Below, piece by piece: positions 1-8,167 of a stretch of 12,729 nt of DNA (position 1 is the first letter of the stretch; the number at the start of each line of letters is the position of its first letter). The DNA lies in NCBI GenBank assembly GCA_031255375.1, contig JAIRSP010000054.1, forward strand, positions 1-12,729, in the 5' to 3' direction. Position numbers and translations under genes: made by a program. The notes beneath the pieces were generated by a model. The model did no database searches. It worked only from the letters and a program-made list of their open reading frames with translations, and was not told where the DNA came from. This DNA is from Endomicrobium sp. GTDB lineage: Bacteria; Elusimicrobiota; Endomicrobiia; Endomicrobiales; Endomicrobiaceae.

Positions 1-1117
1 GATAATACGTAAAATTCATACTTGGAACTATTAAGAACATTTTTTCAAAATTTGTAATAAAATCAGAAACATTATTAATATTGTAAATCAAATTAATATC
101 ATGATTTTGTTGAATAAAACTAAATAAAATATTTAAATTAACATCTTTATTTTCGCTGATCAAACTTATATATGGATCTGCAAAATATTCGGCATTATAA
201 TTATTCAAATTATCATCGTTATTAAAACATATTTCCATTTTTGATCTCATATTTAAAAAATCATTTATTACTTTAAAATAACCAAAATACATTTCAAATT
301 TTTCGTTATTAACATCATTATCAATACGAAAAAGTCCATCTGTATTTTCTGATTCACACATAATCAGACAATTACGTATTCTGCCAAATAAGTCAAAAAT
401 TATTTGACCAGTTGAAAATTTATTTATATCATATGAAAACATAGTCATTAAAGATAATTTATTTCCATCGTAAAATGGTATAATAGGTTTTATCTTAAAT
501 TTATTAAAAAAATGATTCTCATTTAGAAATTTTATAAATACAGGAAAATAAAACACAGGAATTCCGTTTATATATAAAAAAACATCATGGACTTTAATCA
601 TTTTATTAGGTATAATTCTTCCTTTTTTTGCTTTAAAATAAACATGTGGATTATCTAAATCACAATTAGAAAATATTATATTATCAACATCATAAACATT
701 GCTATCAGTATCATCAAGATTTATATTTCCATTAACAAATTTTGCATGTACAAAAATACTAGAATAATGCCAAAAAAAATCATTTATTCTAACATTTTTA
801 TCATCATAATTATAGCTAGCATTATCAAAATAAATAGAATTTTTTTTTGGTTCTTCAATTTTAATATTACCATGTGCAGTAACGTTTTTTTCTTTTGTTG
901 AAAAATTAATAGAATCAGCATATATTTTTTTGTTCTTTAATTTAATAATGACATTGTTTTTTGCTAATAAATTAATCCCATTTTTATCGCTGTATTCAAC
1001 TGTATCAGCGTTAACCTCAAGGCCAAAAGAAAGAATTCGCAAATTAATCAACAGAAATAACAAAATACAAATAATAACTATTTTGTTTAATATAAACATA
1101 AATTTATTAAAAATCAT
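1..1117 (-). CDS. lptD: LPS-assembly protein LptD (OstA family), N-terminal part; runs off the window
   Basis: The frame is open from the ATG at 1117 to the window edge: 372 codons plus one base, with the C-terminal barrel missing. Residues 1-32 look like a signal peptide: a few Asn/Lys residues, then a hydrophobic core around 13-31. Residues about 34-90 resemble the OstA/LptA-type beta domain (LEVNADTVEYS, then AHGNIKIEE). Residues 151-199 match the LptD signature, a Cys-Asp followed by PHVYFKA and then VFLYINGIPVFYFP. In the family, LptD is the outer-membrane beta-barrel that, with LptE, places LPS in the outer leaflet. It lies 53 bp after folC on the same strand and is probably co-transcribed with accD and folC. 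The ribosome site is weak (AGAATAGG just before ATG). An alternative ATG seven codons in has no better site. No frameshift is seen. Confidence 0.85.
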   Translation of the reverse strand, partial: MIFNKFMFILNKIVIICILLFLLINLRILSFGLEVNADTVEYSDKNGINLLAKNNVIIKLKNKKIYADSINFSTKEKNVTAHGNIKIEEPKKNSIYFDNASYNYDDKNVRINDFFWHYSSIFVHAKFVNGNINLDDTDSNVYDVDNIIFSNCDLDNPHVYFKAKKGRIIPNKMIKVHDVFLYINGIPVFYFPVFIKFLNENHFFNKFKIKPIIPFYDGNKLSLMTMFSYDINKFSTGQIIFDLFGRIRNCLIMCESENTDGLFRIDNDVNNEKFEMYFGYFKVINDFLNMRSKMEICFNNDDNLNNYNAEYFADPYISLISENKDVNLNILFSFIQQNHDINLIYNINNVSDFITNFEKMFLIVPSMNFTYY

Positions 1118-1170
1118 AAACCTATTCTTTTTAAATTACCATTAAAATTGAAGTTAAATATATAAAATCA

Positions 1171-2430
1171 TTACACATACTTTAATAATTCACCAGAAAG
1201 ATAAAGAGAACCGATTGAGACAATTAATTCATTATTCAATATTGAATCAAAAATATTTTCAATCGAATCTGACATAAAAATCATATTGCTGTCAATATAC
1301 TTTGAAAATTCCAATTTTAAAATTTTGCGATCTATAGCTCTATCATTGTTTATTTTTAGTAATATTATTTTTTTTGCAAAAAAAGCTATTTTTTTCACTA
1401 TATATTCATATTTTTTTTCTTTCATAATTGCAAAAATAAAAATTCTTTTTTCTCTAGAAAATTTTAATTGTTTAAATGTTTTAAAAAACGTATTAATACC
1501 TTCAATGTTATGCGAGCCATCTATAATTAATCTAAATGTTTTGTTTTTCCAAATAATTTTTCTTACATCGAATCTACCTTTCCAAACAGCATTGTACAAT
1601 CCATGTTTTATATTAATTTCGTTCAAACAATATCCACTTTTGCACAAAAGCTCAGATGCAAAAATAGCGATAGACGCATTAATTAATTGATGATCACCAA
1701 GAAGCCGTATTCTTAAGTCAGTAAATTTTGTATTTGTACTCACATAGTTGAATCTTTGCTCGCGAAGTGTACGCTCATAATTATGAATTATTTTAATATA
1801 CTTAAAGTCCGTTCCATAAATATACGGTATAGATTTATCCTTTATTATTTCTATTGCTTTTATCGGAAGTTTTCCACAAACCGTATATGATCCATTTTTT
1901 ATTATTCCAGCTTTCTCAAATGTTATTTTTTTTATTTCGTTCCCTAATATTTCTTGATGATCTTTTGAAATAGATGTTATTATGCATATTAAAGGCATTT
2001 CTATTATATTTGTTGCGTCAAATATACCACCAAGTCCAACTTCAACTATTGCAATGTCTACATTTGAATCAACAAAATATATAAAAGCCAATGAAGTTAA
2101 ATATTCAAAGTACGAAAGACTATATTTTAATGCATTTATTAAATATTTTTTTGATAAATCATCAAATTTTTTTTTCGATATTTCAATATTATTAATCTTA
2201 ATTCTTTCGGTAATATTGATCAAATGCGGTGATGTATATAATGCAGTTTTATATCCAGCCTCTATACAAATACTAGATATAAAAGCAGCTGTAGATCCTT
2301 TGCCATTAGTTCCAGCAATGTGAATTATTTTCAATTTTTTATGTGGATTGCCAATATTTTCAAAAAATTTTTTTATTCTTGAAAGACCTGGAGTTATTTT
2401 TTTATATTCTTCAAATGTATCAAAAAACAT
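1171..2430 (-). CDS. folC: Bifunctional dihydrofolate synthase / folylpolyglutamate synthase
   Basis: The 419-residue product has the normal FolC length. It is a cytoplasmic Mur-ligase-type enzyme that adds glutamate to dihydropteroate and then to folates, using ATP. The P-loop GTNGKGS is at 40-46, with YTSPHL at 65-70. The metal-binding Glu is near 130, followed by GLGGIFDATN. SKDHQEILG lies at 155-163 and EKAGIIK at 172-178. The second domain has GDHQLINA, WKGRFDV near 283-289 and DGSHN at 304-308 (family consensus DGAHN), and it ends with GSLYLSGE. The start is the ATG four bases after the accD stop. There is no recognisable Shine-Dalgarno sequence, so translation is probably coupled to accD. 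The accD-folC order is common in bacteria. Whether this copy has one or both synthase activities cannot be told from sequence. Confidence 0.93.
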   Translation of the reverse strand: MFFDTFEEYKKITPGLSRIKKFFENIGNPHKKLKIIHIAGTNGKGSTAAFISSICIEAGYKTALYTSPHLINITERIKINNIEISKKKFDDLSKKYLINALKYSLSYFEYLTSLAFIYFVDSNVDIAIVEVGLGGIFDATNIIEMPLICIITSISKDHQEILGNEIKKITFEKAGIIKNGSYTVCGKLPIKAIEIIKDKSIPYIYGTDFKYIKIIHNYERTLREQRFNYVSTNTKFTDLRIRLLGDHQLINASIAIFASELLCKSGYCLNEINIKHGLYNAVWKGRFDVRKIIWKNKTFRLIIDGSHNIEGINTFFKTFKQLKFSREKRIFIFAIMKEKKYEYIVKKIAFFAKKIILLKINNDRAIDRKILKLEFSKYIDSNMIFMSDSIENIFDSILNNELIVSIGSLYLSGELLKYV

Positions 2431-2433
2431 TAT

Positions 2434-3234
2434 TTATGATAAAAAATTTAATATTTTTGAAAGTACGTCTTTCATATTTTTTCTTTCAACAATAATATCA
2501 ATCATCCCATGTTTTTCTAAAAACTCTGAAAACTGAAATCCTTCAGGAAGTTGTTGTTTTATTGTTTGCTCTATAACCCTAGGGCCAGCAAAACCTATTA
2601 ATGTTCCTGGTTCCGAAATATTTACATCACCAAGCATAGCATAACTCGCAGCAACTCCGCCTGTAGTTGGATCTGTCAATATCGAAATAAATGCAAGTCC
2701 ACTATCAGAAAGTTTTGCAATCGCTGCACTAGTTTTTCCCATTTGCATAAGAGATATCATTCCCTCTTGCATTCTTGCACCGCCTGATGAAGAGATAATA
2801 ATTAAATTATATTTTTTCTTCATGGCTCTCTCTATTGATCTTACTATTTTTTCACCAACAACAGAACCCATGCTACCACCCATAAATTTGAAATCCATAA
2901 CCGCAATTATAACATTATGTCCACAGATTTTAGCCTCACCAGTAATAATAGAATCATTGATTTCAGATTCATCGATTTTACTAGAATATCCTGGAAAATT
3001 TAAAAAATTTATGGATTTAATATTCGAATTAATTTCTTTAAAACTACCTTTATCTATAGTAAATTTAATTCTTTCACGCGCGTTGAGCCTCGCATACCAA
3101 CCGCATTTATGGCACACCATAAAATTTACTTCAAAATCCTTTTTCAAAATTACACTATCACACTTTTTACATTTAATCCAAATCCCTGCTGGCAATTCTT
3201 TTTTTTTAAATATATCTTTGTTAATAATTTCCAT
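2434..3234 (-). CDS. accD: Acetyl-CoA carboxylase carboxyltransferase, beta subunit
   Basis: The 266-residue protein is close to the usual AccD length (about 280-300). With AccA it transfers carboxyl from carboxybiotin to acetyl-CoA, giving malonyl-CoA for fatty-acid synthesis. An N-terminal four-cysteine zinc ribbon is intact (C22, C25, C41, C44). The crotonase-like carboxyltransferase core follows: MGGSMGSVVGEKI at about 118-130, the oxyanion motif SSSGGARMQEG at 148-158, then LTDPTTGGVAASYAMLGD and GFAGPRVIEQT at 214-224. The ATG at 3234 is preceded by AAGGA with about 8 bases of spacing, which fixes the start. It is the first gene of the accD-folC-lptD run. accA, accB and accC are not in this window. 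The upstream 320-bp spacer holds candidate promoters. Confidence 0.96.
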   Translation of the reverse strand: MEIINKDIFKKKELPAGIWIKCKKCDSVILKKDFEVNFMVCHKCGWYARLNARERIKFTIDKGSFKEINSNIKSINFLNFPGYSSKIDESEINDSIITGEAKICGHNVIIAVMDFKFMGGSMGSVVGEKIVRSIERAMKKKYNLIIISSSGGARMQEGMISLMQMGKTSAAIAKLSDSGLAFISILTDPTTGGVAASYAMLGDVNISEPGTLIGFAGPRVIEQTIKQQLPEGFQFSEFLEKHGMIDIIVERKNMKDVLSKILNFLS

Positions 3235-3337
3235 TTTAATTATCCTTTATAACACAGCGCAAATAACTCAAATTATTAATTTTAGCAGAAAATAATCAAG
3301 CGCTTACGACTATTTAATAACATTAATTAGTTTTTAT

Positions 3338-3366
3338 GTTATAAATATTCAGATTTACAATTTCAA
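3338..3366 (-). promoter_or_regulatory. Candidate sigma70-type promoter for accD-folC-lptD
   Basis: On the minus strand, TTGAAA (3366-3361) and TATAAC (3343-3338) are separated by 17 bp. This would start transcription near 3331, about 100 bases before the accD ATG. A second possible promoter, TTGTAC-16 bp-TATAAA (3412-3407 and 3390-3385), lies just upstream. In DNA this A/T-rich, such matches also arise by chance. Confidence 0.35.
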
Positions 3367-3370
3367 TAGA

Positions 3371-3432
3371 ATACAGTATTACATTTTATAATAAACATAC
3401 AGACGTGTACAAAGCTAAATACAATACAGTAT
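3371..3432. repeat. Two copies of palindrome ATACAGTAT, possible operator pair
   Basis: ATACAGTAT occurs at 3371-3379 and 3424-3432. Each is a perfect dyad around its central base. The centres are 53 bp apart, close to five helical turns. The left copy is four bases upstream of the candidate accD -35 at 3361-3366; the pair brackets the alternative -35 at 3407-3412. No regulator can be named. Confidence 0.3.
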
Positions 3433-3554
3433 GTAAACTTTATTTTTATAAAAAATAAATCAAATCATAAATATGCAAATTGCAAATTAGTAAAAACGTA
3501 TCTAAAAATTTATTAAATTAATCAAAATGTATTTAAAATAATAAATAAACTATA

Positions 3555-3947
3555 TTATTTTTTATAAATTTCATCTGGATCAAACAGTTGTTCGCTAATT
3601 ATTTTTATACTACCATCAAACAAAACTTTTGTAAAAAAACATGTCTTACGACCAGTATGGCATGATGCAATTCCAATTTGATTCACTTTTAAAAGAATAC
3701 TATCACCATCACAATCATAATAAAATTCAATCACTTCTTGCGTATTCCCAGAAATCTCACCTTTAACCCAAAGAGATTTTCTTGAACGACTCCAAAAAGT
3801 AGCTTTTTTAGTTTTTAAAGTAACATCAATAGCTTCTTTATTCATGTATGCTACCATTAAGACATCACTACTTCTATAGTCTTGAACTATAACTGTAATA
3901 AGTCCATTTTCATCAAACTTTAAATTTTTACTAAAATTATCGATCAT
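3555..3947 (-). CDS. hisI: Phosphoribosyl-AMP cyclohydrolase
   Basis: This 130-residue, single-domain HisI opens the purine ring of PR-AMP to give ProFAR, the third step of histidine synthesis, in the cytoplasm. The metal-binding motif DCDGD is at 78-82 (Asp78, Asp80 and Asp82 for magnesium, Cys79 for zinc). ASCHTGRKTCF at 95-105 gives Cys96 and Cys103 as further zinc ligands, with His97. TFWSRSR-type substrate residues lie near 50-56. There is no fused HisE (PR-ATP pyrophosphatase) domain, so that step must come from another gene. The ATG at 3947 follows AGGAG with good spacing. It is the last gene of the his operon, 72 bp after hisF, with its own strong ribosome site. Confidence 0.96.
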   Translation of the reverse strand: MIDNFSKNLKFDENGLITVIVQDYRSSDVLMVAYMNKEAIDVTLKTKKATFWSRSRKSLWVKGEISGNTQEVIEFYYDCDGDSILLKVNQIGIASCHTGRKTCFFTKVLFDGSIKIISEQLFDPDEIYKK

Positions 3948-4019
3948 TATCTCTCCTATAAAATTTTAAAACAGTAGATTTTTAATTGAAAAAATATACC
4001 GATCTTACAAAAAGCAATT

Positions 4020-4781
4020 TTAATAAATATTCCTAATTGGCACATCTTTATTATTTAAATAATTTTTAACTTCTTTAATCGTTATTTCATTATAATGAAA
4101 TAACGAAGCAACCAATACTGCAGAAGCGCCGAATTCATATGCTTGAAAAAAATGTTCAATTTTTCCTGCGCCACCAGATGCGATAACAGGCACACTTACA
4201 GAGTCTGATACTATTTTTATAAGCTCTAAATCATAGCCACACTTCGTTCCATCTTTATCCATGCTAGTTAACAAAATTTCTCCTGCACCAAAATTTGTAA
4301 TTTTTTTAGCCCAAGCAATAGCGTCAATACCTGTATCTATCCTACCACCATTTATAAAAACATTCCATTTATTTTTTTCTATCTTTTTTGCATCTATTGC
4401 AACTACTATGCATTGAACGCCAAATCTATCGCTTGCTTTTTTCACAATTTCTGGATTTTTGACAGCAGAAGAATTTAGCGAAACCTTATCTGCACCAGCG
4501 CTTAAAATACTCCTTACATCATCAATAGTTTTTATTCCACCTCCTACCGTAAGCGGAACAAAAACTTTCTCAGATGTCTTTTTTATTAAATCAATTGTAA
4601 TATCGCGGTTTTCATGTGTTGCAATAATATCTAAAAACACAATTTCGTCAGCACCATTTAAATAGTACTGCTCAGCGACCTCGGCAGGATCACCAGCATC
4701 TTTTAAATTAACAAACTTTGTTCCTTTAACGACGCGTCCATTAGCAATATCCAAACATGGTATTAATCTTACACTTAACAC
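4020..4781 (-). CDS. hisF: Imidazole glycerol phosphate synthase, cyclase subunit
   Basis: The 253-residue (beta-alpha)8-barrel is at the family length. It takes ammonia from HisH and converts PRFAR to imidazole glycerol phosphate plus AICAR, which feeds purine synthesis. The catalytic aspartates sit at the canonical positions: Asp11 in LIPCLDI and Asp130 in VVAIDAK. The phosphate loops are visible as TVGGGIKT at 78-85 and ASGGAGK at 201-207, and DKDGT lies at 175-179. The start is a GTG at 4781: AAGGA lies 7 bases upstream, and an N-terminus beginning just before the first beta-strand fits the family. It follows hisA by 41 bp in the same transcription unit. Confidence 0.97.
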   Translation of the reverse strand: MLSVRLIPCLDIANGRVVKGTKFVNLKDAGDPAEVAEQYYLNGADEIVFLDIIATHENRDITIDLIKKTSEKVFVPLTVGGGIKTIDDVRSILSAGADKVSLNSSAVKNPEIVKKASDRFGVQCIVVAIDAKKIEKNKWNVFINGGRIDTGIDAIAWAKKITNFGAGEILLTSMDKDGTKCGYDLELIKIVSDSVSVPVIASGGAGKIEHFFQAYEFGASAVLVASLFHYNEITIKEVKNYLNNKDVPIRNIY

Positions 4782-4822
4782 TTCTTTTTCCTTTTTTATT
4801 AAAAAATAATTTGATATTAAAT

Positions 4823-5557
4823 CTAAACGATATTTTGTTCTATCTTTTTTATCACATTTTCAAGGTCAAAGTCCTTTGTATACAAAGCACTTCCAACCAC
4901 AACTGCAAAAACACCATTTTTCTCATATTTTTTTATTTTAATCACATCGTCAATAGTTCTTATTCCACCTGAAGCAATTATTTTTAAATTATACGTACAT
5001 AATTTTTTTAATCCTAGCAAATCTGGTCCAGTAAACATGCCATCTCTAGATATATCTGTATATAAAATTTCTTCAACGCCAATATTCTTTAATTTATCTA
5101 CAAGTTCAAAAATATCAACTGGAGTTATGTCTTTCCAGCCACTTATTGCAATTTTACCATTTTTTGCATCAATAGAAACAATTATCTTTTTAGGACCATA
5201 CTTATCTATGGCTTTTCTTACAATTTCAGGATTATAAATTGCAACTGTACCTAAAATCACATGAGAAACACCAAAACTAAAAATTTTATCTACTTTATGC
5301 ATATCCCTTATTCCACCACCAACTTCAATTGAAATATCAACATCTTCACATATTTTTTTAATAATATTTTCATTTGTATTTATTCCACTGAAAGCTCCAT
5401 CTAAATCAACAATATGTATACGTTTTGCACCTTTTGCTTTCCAAAGTTTTGCAATAAAAACTGGATCTGTTGAATAAATGGTTTCAGAGTCAATTTTTCC
5501 TTGTTTTAATCTAACTGAATTACCTCTCCTTATATCAATTGCAGGTATAACAATCAT
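4823..5557 (-). CDS. hisA: ProFAR isomerase (phosphoribosylformimino-AICAR-P isomerase)
   Basis: This 244-residue (beta-alpha)8-barrel isomerises ProFAR to PRFAR, the fourth histidine step. The first catalytic Asp is Asp8 in IPAIDIRRG. The second conserved Asp is near 130 in SIDAKNG, followed by [13 protein letters not shown] at 167-179. The phosphate-binding VGGGIR is at 79-84 and ASGGIR at 195-200. The ATG overlaps the hisH stop by four bases (ATGA), and GAGGT sits 7 bases upstream, so the start is secure. It ends in TAG, unlike most genes here, which end in TAA. HisA resembles HisF, but the VRLKQG segment after Asp8 and its place between hisH and hisF identify it as HisA. Confidence 0.97.
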   Translation of the reverse strand: MIVIPAIDIRRGNSVRLKQGKIDSETIYSTDPVFIAKLWKAKGAKRIHIVDLDGAFSGINTNENIIKKICEDVDISIEVGGGIRDMHKVDKIFSFGVSHVILGTVAIYNPEIVRKAIDKYGPKKIIVSIDAKNGKIAISGWKDITPVDIFELVDKLKNIGVEEILYTDISRDGMFTGPDLLGLKKLCTYNLKIIASGGIRTIDDVIKIKKYEKNGVFAVVVGSALYTKDFDLENVIKKIEQNIV

Positions 5558-6195
5558 TTTTTTACCTCATTTATAAAATTACTCAAAATTTTTAACCCTA
5601 CTTTACCGCTTTTCTCAGGGTGAAATTGACTACCCCATATATTTTTGTATGTAATAGATGAACAAAACTCTAACCCATATTCACAGATACTTGAAATATA
5701 TAAAAAATCATTTGGAACAGCATAATATGAATGAACGAAATAAAATTTTTCACTATTATTAATCGAAAAAAACATTTTGTTTGCATATAAATTGCTTTTT
5801 ATATTTATATTGTTCCAACCAATATGTGGAATTTTTAATAATTTATTCCTAAATTCAAATTTTTTTACTTCACCTGATATTAGTCCAAGACCTTCTTTAT
5901 TACCATTTTCATAACTTTTTGTAAAAAAAAGTTGGAATCCTAAACATATTCCATAAATCATTCTACCTAAATTTACATAGTCATTTATGGCATCATGAAA
6001 ACCGTTTAATCTTAAAAAATCAGATGCTGGACCAAACGAACCAACACCTGGAAGTATTATTCCCATAAAATTAAAAATTTTTAATGGCGAATCAACAACA
6101 AACGCATTAACGCCACAATAATTTAAAGCATTCACAACGCTTTTTATATTACCAAAACCATAATCTATAACTGCAATTTTTATTTGTTTCGCCAT
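5554..6195 (-). CDS. hisH: Imidazole glycerol phosphate synthase, glutamine amidotransferase subunit
   Basis: This 213-residue class I glutaminase partners HisF and makes the ammonia used to form the imidazole ring. The triad is complete: nucleophile Cys84 in YGICLGFQ, with His192 and Glu194 in SQFHPEKSG. The oxyanion segment PGVGSF is at 49-54 and HIGWNNI at 124-130. A Phe replaces the Met usually seen after CLG in the nucleophile elbow, a small change near the active site. The start ATG is one base after the hisB stop, with AAAGGA upstream. The TGA stop overlaps the hisA ATG, which supports tight co-expression. All key residues are present, so it should be active. Confidence 0.96.
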   Translation of the reverse strand: MAKQIKIAVIDYGFGNIKSVVNALNYCGVNAFVVDSPLKIFNFMGIILPGVGSFGPASDFLRLNGFHDAINDYVNLGRMIYGICLGFQLFFTKSYENGNKEGLGLISGEVKKFEFRNKLLKIPHIGWNNINIKSNLYANKMFFSINNSEKFYFVHSYYAVPNDFLYISSICEYGLEFCSSITYKNIWGSQFHPEKSGKVGLKILSNFINEVKK

Positions 6196-6196
6196 C

Positions 6197-6790
6197 TTAT
6201 AATATTCCTTTAGTTGAAAGAATATTGTTTTTATTTTTTGGGCACAACATTATCGCTATTTTAAATGCATGGCCAAAAGCCTTGAATATAGATTCTGCTA
6301 TATGATGATTATTTCTTCCTTTTATCATTTTAATATGTAGCGTAATCCCAGCATTGATCGCAATCGCATAAAAAAAATCTTCTATTAAATCATAATTAAA
6401 TCCATTTTTTTGAAATTTTAAATTTACTTCATAATTTAAATATGGCCTACCAGATATATCCAATGCAACATAACTTAAAGACTCATCCATTGGTAATAAA
6501 ATATGACCATATCTCATAATACCTTTTTTATTTCCGATAGATTCTTTTATTGCTTTGCCAATTGTAATTCCGGAATCTTCAACCAAATGATGTTCATCTA
6601 TATATGTATCTCCACTAGCTTTAATTTTAAAACCTATACTTGAATGTACAGCAAAAAGGTTAAGCATATGATCTAAAAAACCTATAGTTGTAGATATTGA
6701 TGGCAAAAAACATTTATCAAGATTAAGTTCTACAGAAACACAGGTTTCTTTAGTTTTTCTTATTATTTTTGAATTCCTATTATTTATCAT
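6197..6790 (-). CDS. hisB: Imidazoleglycerol-phosphate dehydratase
   Basis: The 197-residue protein is the stand-alone dehydratase form that converts IGP to imidazole acetol phosphate. It lacks the N-terminal histidinol-phosphatase domain of the fused enterobacterial HisB. The metal-binding motifs are intact: GFLDHML at 37-43 with a His near 49, DEHHLVEDSG at 65-74, and GRNNHHIAE at 158-166. STKG near the C-terminus also fits. The ATG overlaps the hisD stop (ATGA), with a GAGATAAG-type ribosome site inside the hisD end. A separate histidinol-phosphate phosphatase is therefore needed elsewhere in the genome; none is seen here. Confidence 0.96.
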   Translation of the reverse strand: MINNRNSKIIRKTKETCVSVELNLDKCFLPSISTTIGFLDHMLNLFAVHSSIGFKIKASGDTYIDEHHLVEDSGITIGKAIKESIGNKKGIMRYGHILLPMDESLSYVALDISGRPYLNYEVNLKFQKNGFNYDLIEDFFYAIAINAGITLHIKMIKGRNNHHIAESIFKAFGHAFKIAIMLCPKNKNNILSTKGIL

Positions 6791-7965
6791 ATTCTTATCT
6801 CAGAAGATTTTTTATGATATTTCATATTTTCTAACTGTGCAAAATCAGCAGTCATTCTATATGCATTTTTATTAATTTTAGCCATTCTTATACATGCAAA
6901 TTTCTTTAAAAATGTCATAACAGAAACACCGCTTGAAAATTTCGCAGCACCATTAGTAGGTAAAACATGTGACGGCCCTGCAAAATAATCACCAAAAACT
7001 GTCGGCGTTTGATATCCAACAAAAACAGCACCTACATTTTTTATATTTTTTAATAAATCTTTATAATCTTTAACCAATAATTCCAAGTGTTCAGGAGCTA
7101 TGTTATTAACCATTTCAATAGCTTTATTTAATGAGCAAAGTTCAATTTGCAATTGTTTAAAAATTTCTGATGGGAGCTTTTTCTTTACTTCAGATATTTT
7201 ACTTTTCGATTCACATAAAAAATATGCTTTCGCCATATTATCATGTTCCAATTGTGCCATTATATCATAAACAACATAATCTACAGGAACATTGGCATCA
7301 GCAATTATTGCTACTTCGCTTGGGCCAGCAATTGAATCTATACCAACACATCCAAAAACTTGTCTTTTAGCTTCGCTAACATAAATATTTCCTGGACCAA
7401 CTATCATATCAACTTTTTTTAATGTTTTTGTTCCGTACGCAAGCGCCGCAATGGCAGAGGCCCCACCAATACAATATATTTCCTTTATTCCACACAGTCT
7501 TGCGGCAAACAAAACGGCATCATTAATATTTTTCGGTGGACTAACAATAATTATTCTACTAACTCCAGCTACAATAGCAGGGATTGCCGTCATAATCACT
7601 GTAGATGGATAGGCAAACCGTCCACCAGGTACATAAATACCAACAGATTCAACTGGCGTGTGAAATTGTTTTATGTTTAATCCATTTTTTTTATATTCCC
7701 ACATTTTTTTAATTTGAGAATATTCATATTTATGATATTGCAAAACATTTGAATAAGAACATTTGATTACTCTTTTTAATAATTTTGAAAGCTTACTAAC
7801 TGAATCGTTTATATCTTTTTGTTGAATTTTATATCCGTTTTTTGAATTAGATAAATCTACATTATCAAATTTTTTAAGATATTCAAAAATTGCTTTATCA
7901 CCATTTTTTCTAACATCATCAATTATATTCGATACATAATCGCTAATTTGCTTAATATTATTCAT
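6787..7965 (-). CDS. hisD: Histidinol dehydrogenase
   Basis: This zinc enzyme oxidises histidinol to histidine in two NAD-dependent steps and is the first gene of the operon. I start it at the ATG at 7965 (392 residues): AGGAG ends 7 bases upstream, while a TTG two codons earlier lies only 1 base from AGGAG. Numbering from that ATG, GIYVPGG is at 109-115, the zinc ligands Gln238 and His241 are in MAQLEHD, the general base pair Glu292-His293 is in APEHLE, and FGDYFAGPSHVLPTNG at 324-339 is followed by a conserved His384 near the end. It is about 30-40 residues shorter than typical HisD because the N-terminal lead-in is reduced; the catalytic core is complete. Confidence 0.95.
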   Translation of the reverse strand: MNNIKQISDYVSNIIDDVRKNGDKAIFEYLKKFDNVDLSNSKNGYKIQQKDINDSVSKLSKLLKRVIKCSYSNVLQYHKYEYSQIKKMWEYKKNGLNIKQFHTPVESVGIYVPGGRFAYPSTVIMTAIPAIVAGVSRIIIVSPPKNINDAVLFAARLCGIKEIYCIGGASAIAALAYGTKTLKKVDMIVGPGNIYVSEAKRQVFGCVGIDSIAGPSEVAIIADANVPVDYVVYDIMAQLEHDNMAKAYFLCESKSKISEVKKKLPSEIFKQLQIELCSLNKAIEMVNNIAPEHLELLVKDYKDLLKNIKNVGAVFVGYQTPTVFGDYFAGPSHVLPTNGAAKFSSGVSVMTFLKKFACIRMAKINKNAYRMTADFAQLENMKYHKKSSEIRI

Positions 7966-8007
7966 ATTCAAACTCCTGATTGAACAAAAATAAAAAACGT
8001 CATAATA

Positions 8008-8037
8008 ATTTTAATTAATTATAATTTTTATATTCAA
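8008..8037 (-). promoter_or_regulatory. Candidate promoter of the his operon
   Basis: On the minus strand, TTGAAT (8037-8032) and TAAAAT (8013-8008) are separated by 18 bp. The predicted start is near 8001, about 36 bases before the hisD ATG at 7965. The match is reasonable but weakly discriminating in such A/T-rich DNA. Confidence 0.3.
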
Positions 8038-8101
8038 AAAAAATATCTACTGATAATAGACAAGTTAAATTATTTTATTTATAAACTGATTCTCACAAAA
8101 C

Positions 8102-8117
8102 AAACTATTAATAGTTT
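8102..8117. repeat. 16-bp perfect palindrome AAACTATTAATAGTTT
   Basis: The two 8-base halves are exact reverse complements with no spacer, which is the geometry of an operator bound by a dimer. It sits 137 bp upstream of the hisD ATG and 51 bp past the MATE stop. As RNA on the minus strand it could form a 6-bp hairpin with loop UUAA followed by GTTTTG, so a weak MATE terminator is the alternative reading. Confidence 0.35.
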
Positions 8118-8167
8118 AAATTAATAAATTATATTTATATGTAAAACAAATATTTGTAATAAATATA

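Larger units (their letters stand above)
3235..3554. other. 320-bp spacer between hisI and accD
   Basis: No coding frame, tRNA or obvious structured RNA is visible. The stretch holds candidate accD promoters on the minus strand, two copies of the palindrome ATACAGTAT (3371-3379 and 3424-3432), an 8-bp palindrome AAGCGCTT at 3298-3305, and a tandem TGCAAAT pair at 3474-3487. An all-A/T inverted repeat (3439-3459) lies about 100 bases past hisI, but it lacks a following T-run on the minus strand and is not a convincing terminator. Confidence 0.6.
7972..8167. other. Spacer between MATE gene and his operon
   Basis: This is 196 bp of very A/T-rich DNA. It holds a 16-bp perfect palindrome, a candidate hisD promoter and the hisD ribosome site (AGGAG, 7973-7977). 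The leader after the candidate promoter is only about 36 bases. That is too short for a T-box or for a histidine-codon leader peptide with attenuator, and no such peptide is seen. Confidence 0.5.

Noticed and set aside
1..1117. Left-edge region as a pseudogene or non-coding
   Set aside because: One uninterrupted minus-strand frame with signal peptide and LptD motifs runs to the edge; it only lacks a stop because the window ends.
1286..1690. Open frame on the plus strand inside folC
   Set aside because: It lies antisense to conserved FolC motifs, has no ribosome site, and its product is the low-complexity Ile/Phe-rich type expected from antisense A/T-rich DNA. The same holds for the other plus-strand frames over accD, hisF, hisA and hisD.
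3439..3459. Inverted repeat TTTATTTTT-ATA-AAAAATAAA as his operon terminator
   Set aside because: The stem is all A/T, no T-run follows on the minus strand, and such repeats are expected by chance in this composition.
3474..3487. Tandem TGCAAAT repeat as an iteron or CRISPR-like element
   Set aside because: There are only two 7-bp units and no further copies; too short to support any function.
7966..7971. TTG as the hisD start codon
   Set aside because: It is only one base from AGGAG; the ATG two codons later has ideal 7-base spacing.
7972..8167. T-box or histidine leader attenuator before hisD
   Set aside because: There is no leader peptide rich in His codons, no T-box-like conserved structure, and the predicted leader is about 36 bases.
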